64,000 nt of DNA. It comes from Crambe crambe. Its lineage: Eukaryota > Porifera > Demospongiae > Poecilosclerida > Crambeidae. The translations under genes were made by a program, and so were the position numbers. Position 1 is the first letter of the stretch. The number at the start of each line of letters is the position of its first letter. Location: positions 7,192,001-7,256,000 of the forward strand of contig OZ004589.1 in assembly GCA_963924555.1 (NCBI GenBank), written 5' to 3'. Positions 45,701 to 58,349 of the stretch are shown here, piece after piece. Under the pieces are notes generated by a model, which worked only from the letters and a program-made list of their open reading frames with translations, ran no database searches and was not told where the DNA came from.

Positions 45701-48664
45701 CCCATGACTTAAAAGTGTTTTCACACAGTCTGTGTGACCATAGCGACAGGCATAATGCAGAGGGGCAAACCCATTAGGGCACAATATTTCAACCTAGTAC
45801 ATAGAAAGTTACTTTTATCATTTTTAGCTAAAACATTCAGCATACTTGATATCCAGCTCCCAATAGGTCTTGGCATATTTCCAAAGCTCCCACAGACGTT
45901 GCTGCATGGAGAGGTTGGTAGCTGTTATTAGCATCCTCACCCTGATTCAAACCATCTTGAGCTGCTAAGAGAAGCTTCACACAGCCTAACTGAGCACAGG
46001 TAGCTGCCCAGACTAAAGGGGTGTGGCCTTTGGTAGTGGTTGCGGTGAATAAATCAGGACACTAAGGAGAAAAACGATGTTATAGAAAAGTTGTGGTCAC
46101 ATTAGCTAACTTACTCTTTCTAGAATGGCCGCCAATATGGATTCATCTCTGCTGATGGCAGCATAATGCAGTGGAGTTGCTCCATCACTGTCTCGAAGTC
46201 TGCACAGATCTGATCCACTTTTACATTTCAGCAGGAAGTCAACACACGATAGCTGGCCAGAGAGGATGGCCCAGTGCAACACCCCCCTGCCCTCATTATC
46301 CACCTCACTCACTCTCGCTCCTTTCTTCAGAAGCAACTGGCACATATTGGAATCTCCCTGTCAAGGTAATGTAACATGTATCATGTGGTATGTCTAAATA
46401 CTTAGGGCTTCAATACAGAATTAACATGTACATGTTATTATTATCAAAGTGCTCCAGACATGTAAAGAATATGCAATGCTTGGTTACATTTCAGGTAGTG
46501 CTTAATTGCTCAGAACTACCTTAGCCATTGAGGCAGTATGGCCATGGATCTAAAGCTGGAAAAATATACTCAGTCACAGTGCAGTGTATGAGACATGACC
46601 AGACACATGGGACTTGAAATGGTTTCATGTTTGGCACGCACTGACTACTCAAAGAGGAAGTCAGCGCATGAAAGGAGCATAATCAGGGCACCCCATTTAG
46701 AATGAGTAAACATGGTAGCATGCTTTGAGGGAAACCACAAGATCAGGAAACACAGATTTAATAGGTAGCTGGCATCCAATTTCCACCTGCTGGTCAGACA
46801 GCTACCAGAAAGTAACTAGAGTCATATTGTCTGGATTGTCCTGATCACAATGAGCACCCATAGAAACTAAAGGAAAAGGAATCACTAACTATGTTTGTAT
46901 GAGTGGTATCAACTACCAGTACTTCACTATATAGTCTTGTAGTGGTCTATCCTTGCTTCCATCATTCACAACTGATGGAAGGAAGATGAATAAGTTACAA
47001 GAATCCATTTAAAAAGAAGAAACTTGACTTCCCATATAGCTATCACATTTGTACACATACATCCTATATAGAAGTAGCACCCTATGCATTTATTACAAAA
47101 ATAACACCCGACATATTCTTCAGCACTACGGTTTGTCATAATAAAGATCTAATCCCAGCCCTGAGTTGAATCATTTATTGAAAAAACTAAAGTGATTGAA
47201 TAGTATTGAATTACTACCCTTTCAATATGTAGTGATTCCCTTTAAAAACATGCCATTATCAGCATGATGAACATCCCTCCCCTCACCTTTGCTGCAGCAA
47301 TTATTAGTGGGGTCCTTCCCCAAATGTCCCTCTGTGCCACACCTTCCCTCCAAGTGGAATGAGTAGTCAGTGTCTTGACACACTTTAGACTCCCTCCCCA
47401 CACTGCATTATGGAAGGAAGACATTCTCTGTTCATCTCCTTTGAGGAGAGCATTAGGGCTGTGCTTCAATAGTAGTTTGACCACACCAGAGTGCCCATGC
47501 AAACAAGCTAATATGAGAGGGGTTATCCCCGATGTAGGAGAGTGTTGGAACAAAGTTGAAGACGACTACGAATGAAATTAAAGGGAATGTGACTATGTGG
47601 TTAGAGTAGCTAGCAGTAAGTACCTCTTTGAACAATGCTGCCACAATTTGCACAAGTCCCAAACTGCATGCATAATGGAGAGGAGTTAGACCCTGTAATC
47701 ATAATAATAGATGATGTGGAGTGCTGGATAGATAATAGACATTTTACCTTAGGATCCATTAGGTCTACTTTTGCTCCATTTGATAGCAAAATTTTGACTG
47801 TGTTCAACTGATTAGCCAACACTGCCCAGTGCAGGGCACAACGACCAACTGAATCCATTCGGTTGACATCAGCCCCTGCTTTGATCAGCAACTGACATCC
47901 CGAGGTGTCATTAGAAAGCGAAGCCACACACAATGGGGTGAGCCCCTGGTTATTAGCACAAGGCAGAGGGGTATCAAGGTTGAGGCTTGATGCATTGTCC
48001 AATACAAGTTGTACCACCTCTGGTCTCCCATCAGCACAAGCAAACAGCAAATGATGAGATAGATCCTATCACAAAAAGAAAGGAAAAAGGCAAAGATGAA
48101 AGAAGATATTTACCATAGTAGGTAGAGGTTTGACTAAGGGCCCTGGATTTCTGTTAACTTATTCAAAAAATAACCCATAAAGTTAGTTTACTACAAGCTA
48201 GAGAGAAGCCAAGAAAAGAAACTTCCTAGTATGATACCGTGCCATTAGTAGGATTAATTAGTAGGAGTCCATGTGCACCATCCTCACTCCTCGATTTCTT
48301 TCCAGTGGGTTTCTATTATAAAATCAAACGAAGTAAAAAAAGAACAGATCCCACAAAAGTTACATCTATATAAACCATAGGTCAGCCTTACCAGATTAGT
48401 TTCCTTTTGAAGATATTGAGACTCTACACCAGTGTACAATGATTGTAAATAACCGTCTTGCACATGATCAAAGGAAGACTTCACCGCTAGAGGTGCTGAT
48501 GGGCTCAATCTACTGCATTCAAATTCACCCTGCGGGGGATTTGCAACAATGCTAGCTAACTAGCTATTAAATAAGCTCACTTTATTTAGTTGATTAATGA
48601 CATATGCATTAGCTGTGTCGAAAGAAGGTCCTTCTTTTACACTCAGGGCAAAGTTTGCAGCCAT
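42772..48664 (-). CDS. INVS: Inversin-like ankyrin-repeat / IQ-motif protein
   Basis: Sixteen minus-strand exons (48664-48581, 48529-48392, 48297-48238, 48065-47748, 47692-47624, 47565-47287, 46549-46520, 46357-46115, 46061-45846, 45793-45669, 45598-45494, 45272-45216, 44848-44702, 44640-44496, 44441-44098, 43750-42772) keep phase and give 1112 aa, near human INVS (1065). Residues about 95-630 are ankyrin repeats (GLTPLHYACSLG, GATPLHYAAIS, GYTPLFLAAAEGH). IQ motifs follow: AATIQAVWKYHRYK (close to the INVS IQAVYKGYKVRK), IVLQRCIRRW, IIQLNWRQF. The tail is disordered with a final coiled coil. One exon is only 30 bp. Inversin acts at the ciliary inversin compartment in Wnt/planar-polarity switching. 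It is divergent from R7, with an X-box-like site next to its start. Confidence 0.78.
44980..45119. mobile_element. Tigger/pogo-type MITE in inversin-like intron
   Basis: Ends CAGTGGAACCTCC and GGTTCCACTG, TA on both sides (44978-44979, 45120-45121), 140 bp. A decayed copy lies at about 56355-56495 in unit B, so insertion predates the duplication. Confidence 0.8.
46620..47286. other. Long intron of inversin-like gene
   Basis: The intron between the 30-bp exon and the preceding ankyrin exon spans 46550-47286. No gene or repeat recognised. Confidence 0.4.
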
Positions 48665-48675
48665 TTTCGACCACG

Positions 48676-48689
48676 GTTACCATGGATAC
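48676..48689 (-). promoter_or_regulatory. X-box-like (RFX) motif at inversin-like start
   Basis: GTTACCATGGATAC, read on the minus strand as GTATCCATGGTAAC, matches the RFX X-box pattern RYYNYYATRRNRAC except at one position and lies 12 bp upstream of the inversin-like ATG. It is kept exactly in unit B (59417-59430). Confidence 0.55.
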
Positions 48690-48798
48690 AGTAGTACCTA
48701 TTGCGCACGCGCCGCCACTGGCGCTGTTATAAATGCTAGCTAGCTAGGTATAATTAAATTGTAGCAAGCTAGCTGGTAGGTAGCTAACTCAAAAAGCC

Positions 48799-51700
48799 AT
48801 GCTGGTATTATTTCTAAGTGTGCTCAGCATCACAGGACTGGTCTACGGATTCCCAGGGGGTCCTCCACCTTCGCTCACCTGCGATAACTTAACGCCTGAT
48901 CCGGCATCTCATGGACCAAATAACAACGTTGGAGAGAACGGGGGATTTCTGATAGCTACAGATATTCCTTACAATCAGACTGAAAGACGTTATACATATG
49001 AAGCAGGACAACGTTATACTGGTCAGCAATGATAATAGCTAAAGGACCGACCTCTTTTATAGTAATAATTTTTTATGCAGTCCAAATCCAAAATCAAAAT
49101 GGTACTACCTTTCGGGGATTTATGGTGCAAGCAATTGATCCTTCAGACACAGGAATAGGGACCTTTATGGCAGATTCTGCCTCCAACCAACAGATTCTGC
49201 AATGCCCCATGGCAAATCAACCAGTATGAAATAACTATAATAAATATTACATGAATCTGAGGTCAGTAGAGTGGGTCCTGTGTGGCTTCAAATTAGATTC
49301 CATTAGCAAAGGCATGTAACTAGCTACTTTTTATTGACCTCGCAATGTGAAAACCAAAAGTCAGAACTCTGGAACCAAAAACATGTGTAGTGTAGCTGCT
49401 GGGAATACGGGGCTGGTGGGCCAGGGGGGCCATAGCTAGTCTCGCATGCCAGACCTTTCTGCGGACGGAAGGGGAGGGGGAAGGGAGGGAAAGGTCTGGT
49501 AACTATTGACAAGTTTTCGTGGACCTCCGCCAGAATCTTGGTGGAACCAATCAGATTTCAGATTTTTTAAATGGGTGTTGCTGTCACGAGATTATCAGAT
49601 GGACTGTCTAAAGTTCACGTGGCAAACTATCGATCGCGCTGTCATGTACAAGGAGAAAGAGATTTAAAATGCTATACAAGATGCAACAAATGAAATAGGC
49701 TATTCTAGTCTTCGTGAAAAGCAAGAAGAGATCATGAAACATTTTCTCTCTGGTCGAGATACTTTCGTGAGCCTTCATACTGGCAGTGGTAAATCTCTTT
49801 CTGTGTTTGACAAACTGAGAAGGACATCCTCCAGTTCAATAGTTGTAGTAGTCAATCCGCTCATGATTGCATACTATGAACCAATCTCTCTCACACTTTA
49901 TTTAGCAAACCCATAGCTAATAAGGAAGGTGTTGATTTGTCACACTAAAATATAAACCACAAGCATGTGATTGTCATGTGCTATGATAGACTCAAACTGG
50001 CCCACTCTGAGTACCATGCATATACTGTAAGTAGCTGATGGAGCCTGAATATGTGCATACTTTGGTGCTGAGTGAAGTAGGGAGCTCTCATGGGTAGTGA
50101 AGTAGGGTGTGGTTATTGAAATTAGGAGGGGAAGGCTACACAGCCATCCCTACTTGTGTGTGGAATATAAAGGAAAAAGGAGGCTGAGTTAACAGCTGCT
50201 ATTTTAACCCACACATTTCATTTGATCATAATACCCCCATTTCATTCAATCAAGTGAAATAGCTAGCTATGTGGGACAGCTGCTACTTTAACCCGCTACT
50301 TTAACCCACACATTTCATTTGATTATATTTCATTTGATCATATTATCCCCATTTAATTTGATCAAGTGAAATATGGCAGAAACCTAGCTGGTTGAAGTGC
50401 CATGGTCACTATAATGTGGTCTGCACTCATGGGGAGTGAAGTACGGATGGAGTAGTTGGGTAATAATGGATGTGATTATTGAAACTAGGAGGGGGAGGCT
50501 CTCTTGTTCACAAACTTTTTCACACAGCCATTCTGAATAAATATTTATATTGCAGGGCTGGTTCGTGAGAGTGGGCCAGGGGGGCCAATATTTTACTATT
50601 CTCACACTTTATTTAGCAAACCCAAGGTGTTGAAACTACTCCTCAATTGATCATGTAGCTAAATATGAACCACAAGCATGTCATGTGCTCGGCTATGATA
50701 GAGGTAGCACTCTTTCACTCAAAGTGGCCCACCCAATATTAAATTGGATGAGCCAGCCCTGGAATATACCCTTGAGTCTTCCTAAGTATGAGTTAGTGTG
50801 TGGCAGAAAACACCCAAGGATGTTGTAGCTATTATTTTCACAGATTGTAATACCCCCCATGCAATTATTTACTGTGATAAAATTACTGTGCATACAGACA
50901 ATTGCGCATATGAACGTGGATCGGCTTGATTTCTCAGTCCAAACCTTCATGTGGATCGCTCCAAGTGATAATGATGGACTTGTTGATTTCATGTAAGTAC
51001 ATGTATGGTTCATGCTGGAGACATGACAACCACATGACTTCAATCCTGCAGGTATACTGTTGTTCAAACACAACCCGAGTATTTTGTAGCACTGAGAGCT
51101 GGAGTGAGTTGCCAATTATATTACTGTGAAGTTCTTCTCCCCAAGAGTTGTAGCTCCCCTTTAATAAAGTTTGTGTTTGCTTGATTCTTTGTGGTCATTT
51201 TGTATGATTTCTCAAACAGGAGCAGCCACAAATCTCTCTAAGTAGTGATGCTCCTCCTCCTCAAGCTAATGACCGTACCATGTTCATTCGAGCTCACGGA
51301 ATCTTCATGATCATAGCATGGCCCCTACTAGCTGTCACTGCTATTTTCTTTGCTGCTTGGATGCGTCCTGCACTTCCCAATGGAGAGTGGTTTCAAGTTC
51401 ATCGTGCCGTCATGCTTGGATCACTTTTCATAGGAGCTGTTGGTTTCCTACTGATCTTCGTGGGTTCACGGGACAATCCCACACCTGGTCTTATAACCTT
51501 GGGTGGTACAAATGTAAGAATCCAAGTGACAATGCTTTGCGTGTGCATACACTCACAATGCAGTGGTGTAGGAAGATGACTTTCTTCAGGGTGGCCAGGT
51601 TGGGGCATTAAATCTTTTGAGTATAATATACTTTCAAGGTCAACTACACTTGTGACCATGCACGTGTCACTTCAAAGATTTCTTAGAAAATAGTCAATGC

Positions 51701-52711
51701 ATACATAATTATTGGTTGGCTTGTAATTTCAACTCACATACTAACTGTTAGCTCTAAATTGTGATTGGTTGAGGGTGTAGTGTAATGTACCACAATGTAA
51801 GTGTTCCTATGCAAGTGTAATGTCTTTATTTTGTCATGTGACTACAGTGTACAGAGCTTATAATGATGTATTCTCTTTTTAGAGAGCAAATACCGCTCAC
51901 TTTGCACTTGGAATAATCATCATGTTTCTTCATATTCTCAATGTAAGTAAGAGCTATACAATGTCCTAAAAAATAATTGACATGGTTCTGCATACAGCCT
52001 ATTATTTCAATTTTTCGCTGCCATCCTGGTAAACCATTGTAAGTCACTATACAATGTGTCAACTTATCCCCTCAACTCTCACTGTTTCCTCCTTACAGCC
52101 GCTGGGTATTCAATTTGATCCATGGAACCATTATCGGACTTATTGTGGAAATTCTGGCATGTGAGTCATAATCATGCAGCTACTTTCTACCATGAAATCT
52201 CAAGAATAACAATAGACTATTTTATGCAGTGGTCAATGTGGGGATAGGACTTTCATTGTTTGGTACATCATTCAGCCGGCTCACTGCTATGAACACTCCA
52301 TTCTACGTGTACCTCGGCTTCATAGGATTTTTGATATTGTTAATTTTGATACTCTTCATCATGTTCTCTGTTCTTAGCTGTACATCTGATGAAAGTGGTA
52401 AGAATTTAGCCACTCAAAATTGTCGCTATAATAGGAAGAGGTAATGATTATCTCCGTCCCTTTTCCTTTTAGATAGAGTAAATCTAGCTCCCTCGCTGGT
52501 TAAACCACTGATCAACTCTGGAAACAGGAAAGAGAATACTCAGCAGAAGGGAACGGAACTTTCTGTTCCAGGTCAAAAGTCTTCTGAACCAGAAAATAAG
52601 CCCAAAAAACTTCCCTCCCGTGATGCTCCTCTTCGCTGGACCGCATTTGCTATATTCGCGATTGTGACTATTCCTTTTATGGTGGCACTAGTTGTACTAA
52701 TCGCTATTTAG
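48799..52711 (+). CDS. Reeler-cytochrome b561 protein R7 (FRRS1-like, no DOMON)
   Basis: Ten exons (48799-49021, 49081-49223, 50898-50992, 51052-51103, 51220-51513, 51883-51942, 51998-52038, 52099-52160, 52230-52397, 52473-52711) join in phase to 458 aa. Signal peptide (MLVLFLSVLSITGLVYG), Reeler domain (GENGGFLIATDIP, FRGFMVQAID, FMWIAPSDNDG, YTVVQT), then a six-helix b561 core with the four expected histidines in RAHGIFMIIAW, FQVHRAVML, NTAHFALGII and FNLIHGTIIG. A C-terminal cytoplasmic linker and one more hydrophobic helix end the protein. FRRS1 relatives normally have a DOMON domain between Reeler and b561; here only about 20 residues separate them. Likely a transmembrane electron carrier or ferric reductase. 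Confidence 0.9.
49409..50760. mobile_element. hAT-like insertion in R7 intron 2
   Basis: About 1.35 kb absent from the same intron of R8. The left end GGGGCTGGTGGGCC and right end GAGCCAGCCCTG are inverted repeats of a CAGGGCTGG type, and a similar GGAATA-containing octamer lies on each side (49402-49409, 50761-50768; 6 of 8 match). It carries a helicase fragment. Confidence 0.7.
49667..49916 (+). pseudogene. RecQ-like helicase N-terminal fragment
   Basis: An 83-codon frame reads ...IGYSSLREKQEEIMKHFLSG, then a Walker A TGSGKS and VVVVNPLMIA, which is the start of a RecQ-type DEXH helicase core (motifs 0 and I). An in-frame stop precedes it and another ends it before motif II, so it is a fragment captured by the surrounding insertion. 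Confidence 0.75.
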
Positions 52712-53149
52712 CTATAGTAATCATTTTTGATATCAATAACTCAAATTTCCAATAAGGTCACTTTTCGATTATTGATTGATTGATTATAATTGAACCACAG
52801 GTGGGTGGGCATACATGAAAATAAATAGGGCCTGTCACCAACAAAATGTTACCCCTTCAAACCCCACCTATATCCCTTCCCTTTATGAGGGCTTGTGACA
52901 AAGAAGAGAAGAAGTGGGTACAGTTAGGTGTTGAAGGTGAAATTTTGATATCTAGTAGCATCACCAAAGGAAAAAAAACATTTCCTTCTGTCAAATGAAT
53001 AGTGTAGGGACAATAAAAATGAGCAAACAAGAAGGAAAGAAATTTGTTCACCGACAAGTCCTACATTATGTTACTGCACTATTATCTGTAACTTAAGTAA
53101 GGCTTGAATTAGTAGATTTTCCTTACACAAATACAAAATCCTTAAGCTA

Positions 53150-53540
53150 TAAAATCCCTCTCAGGGGCACACAATTTCCTTTTGATCTTTGTGGATACAT
53201 GTTATATACCAGAAATGGAGCGTTGTTCTACTCACCGGATAAATTAAAAGTATCCACCAGACACTTTTTAACATCCACTGGAAATGATTGCAATGACTGC
53301 AAACTCAGTAAATATCATCTAAATTATAGCTATCTAGTAAGATACAAATGTTGCCTAGCGAATGTGCATGTGTATACAAGTATCCAGGAGCATAAACAAG
53401 TCAGAAATACTTCTTGCATTGGAGCTACTTCCCCCCCCCCCCCCACCCCCCCCACCCCCCCCCCCCCCCCCACCCACCCAAGCTTTCTTCGAAAGTAGCA
53501 GCATTATTTTTCAAGCTCTTGGAGTGATCATTGTGTAATG
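53150..53540 (+). pseudogene. Remnant of R6 last intron and exon 6
   Basis: Matches R6 sequence from about 41950 to 42440: the intron, then a broken exon 6 in which most of the Thr-rich repeats are replaced by a C/A homopolymer tract (53427-53480), followed by AGCAGCATTATT and CAAGCTCTTGGA of the tail. No functional frame. Confidence 0.8.
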
Positions 53541-55825
53541 TGTATAATGATAATAGCTAATGCAGGTGCAATAAATTATCAAGTTTGGAAGAGCGAGCAT
53601 GTCTTGCAAAAATCGTATACATGCATGCAAGTTGCAATGCACATGAGAGAGTAAAGAATAACTAACAGGTGGAAATCTTACTGGATCCACATGCACATGT
53701 GCACTCACACAGGAAGGATAGAGAAGAAAAAGTATTAGTAATGACTACAAGCAAGATCGATTAGAACAGGGGAAGATTACATAGTTTTAGTTAAAATAAC
53801 AGATAGCTAGTTATTATTGTTTGTGCTAATAATTTCAGTGATTATTCTCAGCTTAGCTAGCTATATACATCCTGCAATGCAAGAGATATTGTAGCATCTA
53901 AAATTTATTGGGACTCACCCCAATTTGACTCTGCATGGCTTTGGTTTCAATCCTGAGTCTCACTGCTTCGTCCAGTGCTAGCTTGATGTGATCCTTGAGG
54001 TCATTGATTCCTCCTCCTGTGCCAGCTGCTTCCCTTGACTCTTCCAATTCATCCATCCTCTTTGCTTCCTTCAGCAAACTTAGCACTTTCATTAAGCATT
54101 CAAGCCCCTCCACTTGATTCAATAAATTCTCTTCATTTGCCTCATTCATTGGAGAAGCTTGATCTTCAAGCAAGCAATTCTGCTTCTCACTACATGCTTA
54201 CTGTCCAAAGAGTCATCTTGGCTATTACTTTCTTGACCAACGGACTGTGGATGCTCTATGAATTTGATATGTGTCTTTCACTAGGCTAGGGCTAGGGCTA
54301 GGGCTATGAGATTCCAATCTGATGCTATATTCAAATTTTCCATTATTGGAGGAGACTTCTTACTCTCTCTAGAAAAGAACTAACTGCCTGTAATCTCTTT
54401 GAATATAGACGAGCATTGTATGAGGGTTAGAAGGCAATTTGAAATTGCAATTTGAGGTGGCATTTGATTTGAAGGTGTTTCTATTTTTAGGAAGAAATTG
54501 GAAGTTTATCTCCACTTGCAGTAGAGAAAATATCTGTTAGATTCACTTGTGCCTTGTGGTTCAGAGGGAGGCGTGGCAGTAATGAGTGTATGGTTGCTTA
54601 TCAATTGTAGATTGACTTAGTCATAGACATTGCTGGAGTTAGCACAGCTAAGAATCTCTTTGACTGGCTCTTAGATTCTTGGGAGATGTGTGGGGGAGGA
54701 TGTAATGATCAGTTTGCCAGTTGAACTACATAACAGGTAGGGTGCAGCCAGAATATTGATGCTACCCGGGGGGGGGGGGGGGGGGGGGGGGCCTGAAGAG
54801 GCCTGTGCGGCTGTGGCTGAGAGGGAAGCACCAACAGGACCCTGTAGATGAGAAGCTTTCAGTAAGTATCAAGGAAATATGCCAGCTATTGACTCACAGA
54901 ACTGATGTTAGACTCACATTCTGAGCCTCTCTGCTACTATCAAAGAGGTTACCATTTGTTCCTGCCTGAGCCTTGCCATTAGTTGGAGCAGGTGGCTTCA
55001 TACCTTCTCTTCTCTGCAGTGAACTACCTCCAGTTGAGTTGGATGATCCTTGAAGCTCTGTGACGAGCTGCCATCCGAGCCTTTCTCACTTATGAGCTCT
55101 CCTACAACACAACTATAGCCGACCACTGATAAGCAATAATTTGTCACTGCATTAAAATCACATAGAAGAATTTTAATAAGTGATTATGATCATCTTTACC
55201 TTCATTACCTTATATCTGTGGTACTTCCACACTGCTTGATGATGGACTCCATTTCCAGAAAGGGTGTGGCAGAATACAGAATATGAAACTAGTATGTCCA
55301 TTTTTCAAAACTACATCCAGGCTAATAACCACATATGCTTGATTCCGTTCTAGTTCCAGTTTCTGCCCCATTCTGTACCAACACCTTACAACAATCAAGG
55401 TGTCCTTCTGCAGCCAGGAACAGCCGTCACTGCACCTGGCTTGGTCATCAACATGAAACCTTTTCAAGTCCCATGTGCATATCTGGTCATGTATGTCTCA
55501 TACCATAGGAAATTCATCATACTGCCTTAATGGATAAGGTATCACATTAGCTAGTAGTTCTGAGCAATTGAGCATTACCTGAAAAGTGACAAAGCATTGT
55601 ATTTACACTGAATCAGATATTGTTGTTCCCATAAGTATTGTATGTGGTAGTTGGACTGGTAGTTGGACATATTCTCTACAAGTGGAGCACTTTTGGTATA
55701 CCAGTTACATGTTCTTTTGCATCATCAGATTCTGTATTGAAGCCATACCATGCTAGATCTGTGCAGCAGTGCAAGGAGCAACTCCTGCCATCTGAGCATA
55801 CTTCCTGGTCTTGTGGTTTCCCTCA

Positions 55826-56110
<285 letters not shown>

Positions 56111-58349
56111 TCATGCCCTATTGGGTTGACCCCTCTGCATTATGCCTGTCGCTATGGTCACACAGACTGTGAAAACACTTTTAAGTCATGGGGCAAGAGT
56201 GGACAGTCTTTCTGCAAAACAAGAGTGAGCTCAATATTATTCTCCAAGCTCTGTAAACTTCTCATCAAATACCTTGATCCCTTATATATTCTAGGTCTGG
56301 ACTATGCTTAGCAATGGTGCATACAAAATACTAAGCTATAACTTGAAAATCATGAGTACACTCTGAATAACGGACACACCATGGCTTATGTCCTGTTGTA
56401 GAGAGATTGTCCTCTTTTTAGAGGATATTTTCTTTAGAGTGTATATCATTGAGAGATTCGTCTTCTTTTGGAGTGTCCAGGTTCCACTGTACACAGCAAG
56501 GTGGTCAGAGAGTGTGAAATAACATTCACTCACGAGAGAACTTTACTTAGCAACTTACAATAATTATTGAGAATTTGACTGTGACCATGGAGAGATGCCA
56601 AGTGTATTGATCTGTATCCCATGCAAGGCAGGAACCACATTTGGCATAAAATACACACACAAAGACCAAGTCTATGGCTGCATTGTGGTGAAGCATGACT
56701 TACCACAAGATAGTGATGATCAACCATAATTAGTTTGTGTATTTGAATAAGTTGGTTACAGAAGAGTGTAAACACAAATGTTGCAAAGATTCTGCAACCT
56801 CCTTACGTACTCACAGATTTTTGTCCTCCCCAAGTGGTTTGTCCCTACGTACATGCTCCTTGTGTGTCACTGTGACCATAGGGTAGTTGAATGCATGACC
56901 ATGAAAAATGGAAATTTTCAAATTCATTACTAGGGCTGGTACTAATAGGTTTTGGTATATTTCCAAAGCTCCCACAGACGTTGTTGCATGGAGAGGTTTG
57001 TAGCTGTTATTAATATTAGCATCCTCACCCTGATTCAAATCATCTTGAGCTTCTAAGAGAAGCTTCACACAGCCTAACTGAGCACAGGTAGCTGCCCAGA
57101 CTAAAGGGAAGTGGCCTTTGGTAGTGGTTGCGGTAAGGATACTAAGGACATGGAAAAGTCGTAGTCACATTAGCTTTTAGAATGGCCACCAACATGATTT
57201 AAAAGGTAGCTGGGTATCCACAGCTTTGGGTGTTACCAGAAAAGTAAATAAATTTTAGAGTCAATTGTCTGGATTATCCTGATCACTATTTATTTTATCC
57301 TACACTGGCCATGCAACCAAAGGAAAAGGAATCACTAACTACAATATTATAATGTTTGTATGAGTCAACTCATGACATTGGATTATTAGAGTACCAACTA
57401 CCAGTACTTCACTATATAGTCTTGTAGTGGTCTATCCTTGCTCCCATCATTCATAAAAAAGAATGCTTTAAGAGGGTTTTGACAAAAGCGCTGGCTTGCT
57501 GAAGAGGTATGCAACACCTGGTATACCCAATAGCACCACTGTGAAATCCACGAATGAAGAAACTGTTAATATTAAGAGTAAATGGTGATTTTATATGCAT
57601 TGTAAACACCCTTCTGGTAATGGAAGTAAGATGAACGAGTTATGAGAATCCATTAAAAAGAAGAAATTTGACTTCCAATAGCTATCACATTTGCACACAT
57701 TAAAATAACATCCTATATAGAAGTAGCACCCCAGTTACACCCGGCACTCATGGTATATCATAACAGAGATCTAGTCCCAGCCCTGAGTTGAATCATTGAA
57801 TACATAGAAAACTAAAGTGATTAAATTACCCCCTTTCAATATGTAGATAGTGATTCCCTTAAAAAACATGCCATTGCCAGATGAACGTACACACTTTTTG
57901 CAATTAGTGGGGTCCTTCCCTAAATATCCCTCTGTGCCACAAGTGGAATGAGTAGTCAGTGTCTTGATTCCCTCCCCACACAGCATTGTGGAAGGAAGAT
58001 ATTCGCTGTTCATCTCCTTTGAGGAGAGCATTAGGGCTCAGCACAAGCAAACAGCAAGATAGATCCTATCACAAAAAGAAAGGAAAAAGGCGAAGATGCA
58101 TTTACTGAGGGCCCTGGATTTTTGTTAACTTCATAAAGTTAGTTTACTACAAGCTAGAGAGAAGCCAAGAAAAGAAACTTCCTAGTATGATATTGTGCCA
58201 TTAGTAGGATTAATTAGTAGGAGTTCACGTACATCATCCTCATTCCTCGATTTCTTTCCAGTATAATTTCAAACAAAGTAAAACAGATCCCTGCTAAAAT
58301 GACATCTTTTTTAAAAAATAATACTTTGCAGTACAGTGCAACCAACTAG

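Larger units (their letters stand above)
41940..52830. repeat. Segmental duplication unit A
   Basis: Contains the 3' part of R6, the inversin-like gene and Reeler-b561 gene R7. Same order as unit B (53145-62565): matching landmarks are ccctcaggggcacacaat-type sequence at the left end and gattgattgattataat-type sequence at the right end. Confidence 0.85.

Noticed and set aside
54279-54305. GGGCTA repeats as interstitial telomere
   Set aside because: Only about four GGGCTA copies, not the metazoan TTAGGG motif.
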